Source: Spirochaetales bacterium (GTDB lineage: Bacteria; Spirochaetota; Spirochaetia; JABEVK01). From it: a DNA stretch of 17,833 nt. Below are positions 13,701 through 17,833 of this stretch, piece after piece (position 1 is the stretch's first letter; every line of letters starts with the position of its first letter). The position numbers and the translations under genes are program-made. Location of the stretch: contig JABEVL010000158.1 in the NCBI GenBank assembly GCA_013043995.1, forward strand, positions 1 through 17,833, read 5' to 3'. The notes beneath the pieces were generated by a model, which saw only the letters and a program-made list of their open reading frames with translations, was not told the DNA's origin and made no database searches.

Positions 13701-16700
13701 TCCAGGAGATCACACGTTGTCGGTACGTGGACTGGACGTTGGAGGAGGGAACGGGCACAGCGTTTCATGGCGTTTTCACTTGATTGACCCTCTGGCTCAT
13801 CAACCAAGTTTTGACCTGCCCTTAGGAGCTAGCATTTTAGCACAAACCCAGAACCTGACAGGCAAACTTTTAGCAAGTGCTCCTTTGACGAAGGCCCAGT
13901 ACCAGGTGTTTGCTTGGGGTAGAAAAGGCGACTGGCAGGATATGAACACTCAGAGTGGAAACAATGGGACGACAACCTTTTCGGTTCCTTTGGACCAGAA
14001 TCTCCCTTACGGGCGCCTTGTTGTGCGCGTCCGATTTGAAAACAGTGATGGTTCAACAACCTCGTCAGAAACCTGGGTTCACAAGATTTGGCCTAAAAAG
14101 CAGGCACCGGACGTGACCGAAGGTATAAGATGGAACGACGCGCGCGTGAACACCGAAAACAAAGTCGACCTGCCGGCTGGTGGTAGTTTCGAGGCGGTCT
14201 TTTATGGAAGACCGATCGAACGTGTCAGCCTTGATCCTTCTGATCAACCGCTCAAACTGACGCGGCAGGGGAACCTTCTTAGCGTCAGTGCCGATCAAGA
14301 CGGCGTCTGGGGGCCTGTTCAACTTGTCGTCAGAACAGTTGACGGCGATCTTTTCAAGACCATACCCCTGACCTTTTTGTCCGGCGGAGGTGGTCTCATC
14401 CTGAACATCAAGAACCCCGTAAACGGTGACTGGGTTCGCAATTCTCTTGTCGTAGACGCCAAAGCTTCGGCTCCTGCAGGCTTGAAACGTGCAGAGTTCA
14501 GCCTGAACCGGGGAAAAACTTGGACGAGATTGAGTTCTGATCAGTTCGCCCGCTCTAGACACGATACCGAAGCCGTTCTTAAGCTTGAGCTGCCCCTCGA
14601 TTCGACGGAAAGTCCTATTCCACAGGGTAAACTTGCTCTCTGGCTCAAGGTTTATGACCAAACAGGTAAGTTTGTTGAAAAGAAGATTGTCGTTGACCGC
14701 GATTCCCTGCCTCCCAAATTTACCCTCATCACACCAACGCCGCACGGTAAAGTGATTGGGAAAACAACCATTGCCGGAACGGCCCAGGCTCCGGGTGGCC
14801 GTGTGACCAAGGTGGAATGGTCGGCAGACGGACAAAAATTTGAACCTGCACAAGGTAGCACAAGCTTTTTCTGGAATATGGATTTTTCCGCGTACGATCC
14901 CTTACCAAAAAATTTCTACATCCGGGTGAGCGACGAGGCTGGAAACCAAAGTGTTCAACCCGTTAAATTCCCTGTGGACGTGGAAGCGCGTAAACCCATT
15001 GTTCAAATTCAGACTCCGAGCGAAGGTCAGGTCCTTCGCGCTAATTTTTTAATCTCGGGAATGGCGTTTGACTATGCGGGAGTTAAGTCGATTTCCTGGC
15101 GCTTGGACGGTGGAGAATGGCAAACGATCCCCGTGACGAACGGTTTTAGCATCCCGATGAGTTTGACGAAATTGACCGACAATGAACACACGGTTGAGAT
15201 CCGTGCAACCAACATCTACGGGAACGTAGGCAACATCGTCAAGCGTATGTTCAAAATTTCACTGGCAGAACCGATTTCGCTCGTTGTTCAACCCATCCTT
15301 GGACAGACCCAGCGGCGGAATATCGTTTTTGAGGGGGCGAGCTTTGACAGGAACGGCATCTCCAAGGTCGAAATTTCGGCTGACAACGGAAGAACGTGGA
15401 ACTTGGCCGACCTTGAAAACAAAGAAACCTGGCTGAAAGACACCCCCCCCTCTTTGGCGAAAGACTATTTCACCGACCCGGCTTGGCGTAAGCAATGGCA
15501 TTGGGCGTTTAATACGCGAAGTTTGAAAGACGGTACTTACTCCTTCCTGATTCGAGCTGTCGACAGTTATGGCACGGTTGGACTTTCTTCAGCCCTGGTT
15601 GCTATCGACAACACAGCCCCTGATTTGTTCCTTTCGGGACCCAAGGATGGTGAGGGAATTTTAGGGGGTATGGTGATCGAAGGAAGGGTGTCAGACAACG
15701 GGATTCTCAAGTCCGTGACCGCAGAACTGCGTGAAATCGCAGGCCCCGATTCCAGCGTTCCCGCAGGTCCTCCTGAGGCAAGTTTTGATCTGCCGTTGAC
15801 CCCGACGTTTTCAGTGAAGGAAACCCCCACAGGGTTGCGAACAGGTTGGTACAACCTTCGGGTTGAAGCCGTTGATTCTGCCGGAAACAAAACCTGGGTT
15901 GCCCGAAACGTCCGCTGGGAAAAAACTCAGGTGTTGGACCGTGTCGATCTTTATTACCCCCTGCAAGGGGAAACTCTGGTAAGTCGCAGCGATGTCTTTG
16001 GCCGCTATGTGGGCACCTCCTCACCCCAAAAAGCCGTTCTCCTTGTTGATGGAAAAGCTGTAGCCTTGGGTGACATCACCCCCGAAGGGTTTTTTGACTT
16101 TCAGATCAATTCCACTTTGTTGAGTGATGGTATTCATACTGTTGCTGTGCGCATCGATGTTGCAGCCGACAGGTCGGTGACATCCGAAGAACGTGCCGTG
16201 AGCTACACTCCCCAAGGTCCCTGGGTAGCTGTCACAACTCCAGGCTCGGGAAGCTACGTTTCAAGCCGGCCCTGGATCAAAGGAATAGCGGGCTGGGCTC
16301 TCCCACCGCTTCCAGCGGCAGCAAGTTCGGCTGAGAAAGACGCTCGGAACCGTTTTATCGATGAACATCAGCCACAAAACGTCGAATTCTCACTGGACGA
16401 CGGCAAGACCTTCAAGTTTGCGAACGGAGATGCACATTGGCAGTTCCGTCTGGAAGACTTGGGCATGAAGGACGGCCCCTTGCCGATCTTGGTGAGGGCC
16501 CAGTTTCGAGATGGTTCTTATGCCTACACACGGCTGTACGTTACCCTCGATCAGACAGCGCCAAGGGTGGTTATTCTTGAGCCCCAAGAAAATTCCAGTT
16601 TTAGAAAAACTTTGCCAGTGGCGGGGTGGAGCACGGACAATTATGGAATCTCCTCATTACAGGTTGCGCTGCGCCCTGGTAGTAAACAGAATTACGAGAT

Positions 16701-17178
16701 TCCAAGCTTTATTCAAGGTTTGTACCTGGATGGAGATTTTTGGGGAGCTACCTACTGGACGACGGCCGTGGGCCTGACCTTCTTTAACGATAACGTCAAG
16801 CTTCAGGCCCTTATAGGGCAGGCTCCTGACGGCCGATTTAGCGGCATGGTTTCGGGAGCCAAGTTGATCGCCAACGTTGCTCAGATTCCTTTCTCGTACA
16901 TTCTGGGACCCGACTGGACGTGGTTCTCGATGTCGGTCGGAGTTGGTGCAGATTTTTCGTATTTCTCGATGGGAGCTCCGTTGTTTAATTACTCCCAAGG
17001 CGTCTTCCTGGGTTCGGTTTTGGTCCAGTGGGAGTTTGCCAAAATCAGCTTCTTGGACAACCAGTTCTTGCGTTACATCTCGTTCTACAGCGAGTTTACT
17101 GCCTGGTTTATATCCTCTGACGTCAATCCAACGGCGGAGCCAAAGATTTCGGGTGGCTTACGACTAGGATTGTTCTAA
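10726..17178 (+). CDS. Giant secreted Ig-like-repeat protein with C-terminal outer-membrane barrel
   Basis: A 2150-residue protein with a Sec signal peptide (about residues 1-25, ending SAVSPIWG). The body is a chain of Ig-like/Big-type beta-sandwich modules, each ending in a strand such as LDREEPSI (about 173), VDNTPPKI (about 272), SAPKITF (about 754), VDRDSLPPKF (about 1323), VDVEARKPIV (about 1417), IDNTAPDL (about 1627) and LDQTAPRVV (about 1941). WQLQIDTRKFKDG and WHWAFNTRSLKDG recur inside modules. From about 2005 to the end there are amphipathic, aromatic-rich strands ending LRLGLF, with the terminal Phe of outer-membrane proteins; this suggests a small barrel of around eight strands. 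The likely role is a long surface or periplasmic fibre anchored at the outer membrane, for adhesion or cell-envelope architecture. It has few Cys residues. It forms its own unit with a terminator after it. The exact ligand is unknown. Confidence 0.85.
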   Translation: MKRVRSSFILSCFILILSAVSPIWGMGTAEKDYHNVKGKGNWTHTFDVSKLKPGQYNILVRARDVAGNTSYAGPYNVFVDPRANLPVSSVLIPTEGQRVGGDLDILGATSGGEGTNKVEVRLDNGPWQVVQGSAFWSYFWKTGQVHDGPHTVESRATDSDGLTGPATRVSFFLDREEPSIQVSTMPSGSLVAGSINLEGTVSNPNFIQSLQVSFDGKKTFQDLGLGGDSNKPQRTWQLQIDTRKFKDGPLILWFRTENALKSKGSLAYLLFVDNTPPKITLLSPSMSTPVHDQINLVGKITAPMGLKTLTYRVGDAHPISIPLVAGNPYFSVPADLSNVSGDQVQVSFDATDPLGNLGNLTETLKVDPKGGYPTLQLDPSLEGQKLKAPVWVEGSETWETGTPSVVYKLNNEAEVKVPSGPVFRFELSKVNSGTNRLTLWPVDGKGRRGQPVKVKFEAALGAPQILVERVSSKGKAQSFLPGLRLRADGSAHLLGKVESDNPLKSLSWTVGSLAPVSVPLNGSSRSVPFDVNFTQDPPFGYVPIELQATDVQGLKTVWKSFVWFDDFSVPYGPDGLTFPDEAQPLHVITPARPWVGWFQGGKPVSVAIQGNNSDKLSAQIDGQRIRLVASGDGVVDRPVVVVTDDKGRQTSATLGKLVAETALPVVKIVSPAEGSWVVHQIHLRVHVDDALGIAKVSASVDSGVHWTELTNSSGNEWTADLSALPGQGQSVLVRATDLGGQKSTASVAVRSDVSAPKITFAQLPAMPASPGSIIVAGRVSEDGKLVQLQSVVGNKVNDLPLGEDFAFVADPTQPISVRAKDAAGNISQATYTPFAVADKADPRILVTWPDSTATSFSGAFHVVGRVVGFTGTPSLTVGFGSGQANTVNLDTHGWFSFLWDPKVQKDPSMHLLVTAGQNRNQIDTQLPWDPNAGRTVPSVVGLDGSKVSQVDFAGSLEGPNVAGWAWQLDNGTPTRVSATTSGVFHLVVPGVAPGDHTLSVRGLDVGGGNGHSVSWRFHLIDPLAHQPSFDLPLGASILAQTQNLTGKLLASAPLTKAQYQVFAWGRKGDWQDMNTQSGNNGTTTFSVPLDQNLPYGRLVVRVRFENSDGSTTSSETWVHKIWPKKQAPDVTEGIRWNDARVNTENKVDLPAGGSFEAVFYGRPIERVSLDPSDQPLKLTRQGNLLSVSADQDGVWGPVQLVVRTVDGDLFKTIPLTFLSGGGGLILNIKNPVNGDWVRNSLVVDAKASAPAGLKRAEFSLNRGKTWTRLSSDQFARSRHDTEAVLKLELPLDSTESPIPQGKLALWLKVYDQTGKFVEKKIVVDRDSLPPKFTLITPTPHGKVIGKTTIAGTAQAPGGRVTKVEWSADGQKFEPAQGSTSFFWNMDFSAYDPLPKNFYIRVSDEAGNQSVQPVKFPVDVEARKPIVQIQTPSEGQVLRANFLISGMAFDYAGVKSISWRLDGGEWQTIPVTNGFSIPMSLTKLTDNEHTVEIRATNIYGNVGNIVKRMFKISLAEPISLVVQPILGQTQRRNIVFEGASFDRNGISKVEISADNGRTWNLADLENKETWLKDTPPSLAKDYFTDPAWRKQWHWAFNTRSLKDGTYSFLIRAVDSYGTVGLSSALVAIDNTAPDLFLSGPKDGEGILGGMVIEGRVSDNGILKSVTAELREIAGPDSSVPAGPPEASFDLPLTPTFSVKETPTGLRTGWYNLRVEAVDSAGNKTWVARNVRWEKTQVLDRVDLYYPLQGETLVSRSDVFGRYVGTSSPQKAVLLVDGKAVALGDITPEGFFDFQINSTLLSDGIHTVAVRIDVAADRSVTSEERAVSYTPQGPWVAVTTPGSGSYVSSRPWIKGIAGWALPPLPAAASSAEKDARNRFIDEHQPQNVEFSLDDGKTFKFANGDAHWQFRLEDLGMKDGPLPILVRAQFRDGSYAYTRLYVTLDQTAPRVVILEPQENSSFRKTLPVAGWSTDNYGISSLQVALRPGSKQNYEIPSFIQGLYLDGDFWGATYWTTAVGLTFFNDNVKLQALIGQAPDGRFSGMVSGAKLIANVAQIPFSYILGPDWTWFSMSVGVGADFSYFSMGAPLFNYSQGVFLGSVLVQWEFAKISFLDNQFLRYISFYSEFTAWFISSDVNPTAEPKISGGLRLGLF

Positions 17179-17185
17179 CAATTTT

Positions 17186-17233
17186 GCTCCCCGTAGGATG
17201 TGAAATTCTTGCGGGGGGCTCCTTTGTTTTTAT
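17186..17233 (+). terminator. Rho-independent terminator after the giant protein gene
   Basis: GCTCCCCG (17186-17193) pairs with CGGGGGGC (17212-17219) through 8 bp including one G-U wobble, around an 18-nt loop. A T-rich run (TCCTTTGTTTTTAT) follows directly. It begins 7 bp after the stop codon and separates this gene from the MFS gene. Confidence 0.8.
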
Positions 17234-17454
17234 CTCAAGAAAGATGGCCTCTAAGATTTCCCTGCGGTTGAGCTCAGAGCTGGGATATTCCAGATCCATC
17301 ACTTTTTGAAGCTTCTCTTCTCATTGATTTTAGCACTTTTCCTTTGCTTTTTAATTCTTTCTTATTTAACAAATCGTTAAGGATCTGAGCTGTTGATTAC
17401 CCCTATTTCCTGATAATTTGTTGATATGGACTTTCCTATGACAGCGTGCAATCC
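17234..17454. promoter_or_regulatory. Intergenic region upstream of the MFS gene
   Basis: About 220 bp, T-rich, with no credible gene. TTGATT (17393-17398) and GATAAT (17412-17417) look like promoter boxes, but the 13-bp spacer is too short; TGATAATTT could act as an extended -10 without a good -35. A 10-codon frame (17426-17458) ends in the TGA overlapping the MFS ATG, but it lacks a ribosome-binding site. Confidence 0.3.
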
Positions 17455-17833
17455 ATGACAGAACCAGAGCGTCCAAACCGCTGGATAAAAACCCTGAAAG
17501 ACAAACTCCAACCTGATTGGCTGAACCGTGACATCGGTCTGGTTTTCGGCGCACGGATGTCTATGAGTGCCGGAAGGGCAATGGCCGGCATCGTGGTACC
17601 TGTGTATCTCGCAGTTCTGGGATACCACGGTTTTTTAATCGGGCTTTTGTTTACAACAACGGCGATCACATCGGCTGTGATGTCTGCGCTCATCGGTTGG
17701 TTTTCTGACAGAATCGGGCGTAAGATATTTTTGATTACAACCCCTTTATTGACTTCGATTGCTTGTTTGTTTTTTGCTTTTTCACAAGTGGGAGCCGTGC
17801 TTTTTGTGTTTGCTGCCCTGGGATCTCTGGGCC
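17455..17833 (+). CDS. MFS transporter, N-terminal part (runs off window)
   Basis: 126 residues are visible and the frame is open to the last base. A basic cytosolic N-terminus (about residues 1-25) leads into predicted membrane helices at about 42-56, 58-80, 91-110 and 112-126. The loop between helices 2 and 3 carries GWFSDRIGRK (81-90), the classic major facilitator motif A (G-x3-D-R-x-G-R-K). Substrate and direction cannot be told from this part. ATG 17455 is taken as start; GTG 17446 in the same frame would add three residues, and neither has a good ribosome-binding site. It is separated from the preceding gene by a terminator, so it is an independent unit. Confidence 0.88.
   Translation, partial: MTEPERPNRWIKTLKDKLQPDWLNRDIGLVFGARMSMSAGRAMAGIVVPVYLAVLGYHGFLIGLLFTTTAITSAVMSALIGWFSDRIGRKIFLITTPLLTSIACLFFAFSQVGAVLFVFAALGSLG

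Noticed and set aside
14065..14853. 262-codon open frame on the minus strand
   Set aside because: Shadow of the Ig-like protein gene; no start signal or domain.
17426..17458. 10-codon leader peptide overlapping the MFS start
   Set aside because: No ribosome-binding site, no repeated regulatory codons, no adjacent attenuator stem; probably chance.

Overview
The window is 17.8 kb of roughly even base composition. Every supportable gene lies on the + strand. It comes from a diderm (Gram-negative type) bacterium. One protein has a Sec signal peptide and a C-terminal outer-membrane-like beta barrel ending in Phe, and another looks like a periplasmic solute-binding protein. No rRNA, tRNA, CRISPR array or insertion sequence is visible. 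The phylum cannot be fixed from the sequence. The TyrRS style, the thiol/metalloid genes and the Ig-stalk/barrel protein would suit a spirochaete or another diderm with anaerobic or microaerobic relatives, but this is only a leaning.

Region 1 (1-3516) holds the 3' part of tyrS, a small ArsC/Spx-like protein with no cysteine at all, and a two-component pair of OmpR-type response regulator and membrane sensor kinase with overlapping genes. A largely empty, AT-rich gap follows (3517-4003). It ends in a convincing promoter (TTGACA, 18 bp, TATCCT) with an imperfect dyad between the two boxes.

Region 2 (4004-10582) is the most interesting part. Seven genes are packed head to tail with gaps of 47 bp or less, or overlaps: (1) an ArsM-like SAM methyltransferase, (2) a 35-residue Cys-containing peptide with a strong ribosome-binding site, (3) a radical SAM/SPASM enzyme with a PqqD-like N-terminus, (4) a thioredoxin-thioredoxin reductase fusion, (5) a DUF1847-type Cys-rich protein, (6) a soluble chemoreceptor with CZB-like and hemerythrin domains, and (7) a periplasmic solute-binding protein. 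Genes 1-4 read as a RiPP (ribosomally made, modified peptide) cassette: the peptide is the likely substrate of the SPASM maturase, the methyltransferase a second tailoring enzyme or a metalloid methylase, and the Trx-TrxR fusion the thiol reductant. No exporter or leader protease is visible, so the product may stay in the cell as a cofactor or metal/metalloid ligand. Genes 5-7 suggest metal or redox sensing and behaviour tied to it. A perfect 11-bp hairpin sits between the peptide and its maturase.

Region 3 (10583-17833) holds a 2150-residue secreted protein of repeated Ig-like modules ending in a small beta barrel, a rho-independent terminator, and the 5' part of an MFS transporter gene that runs off the window.
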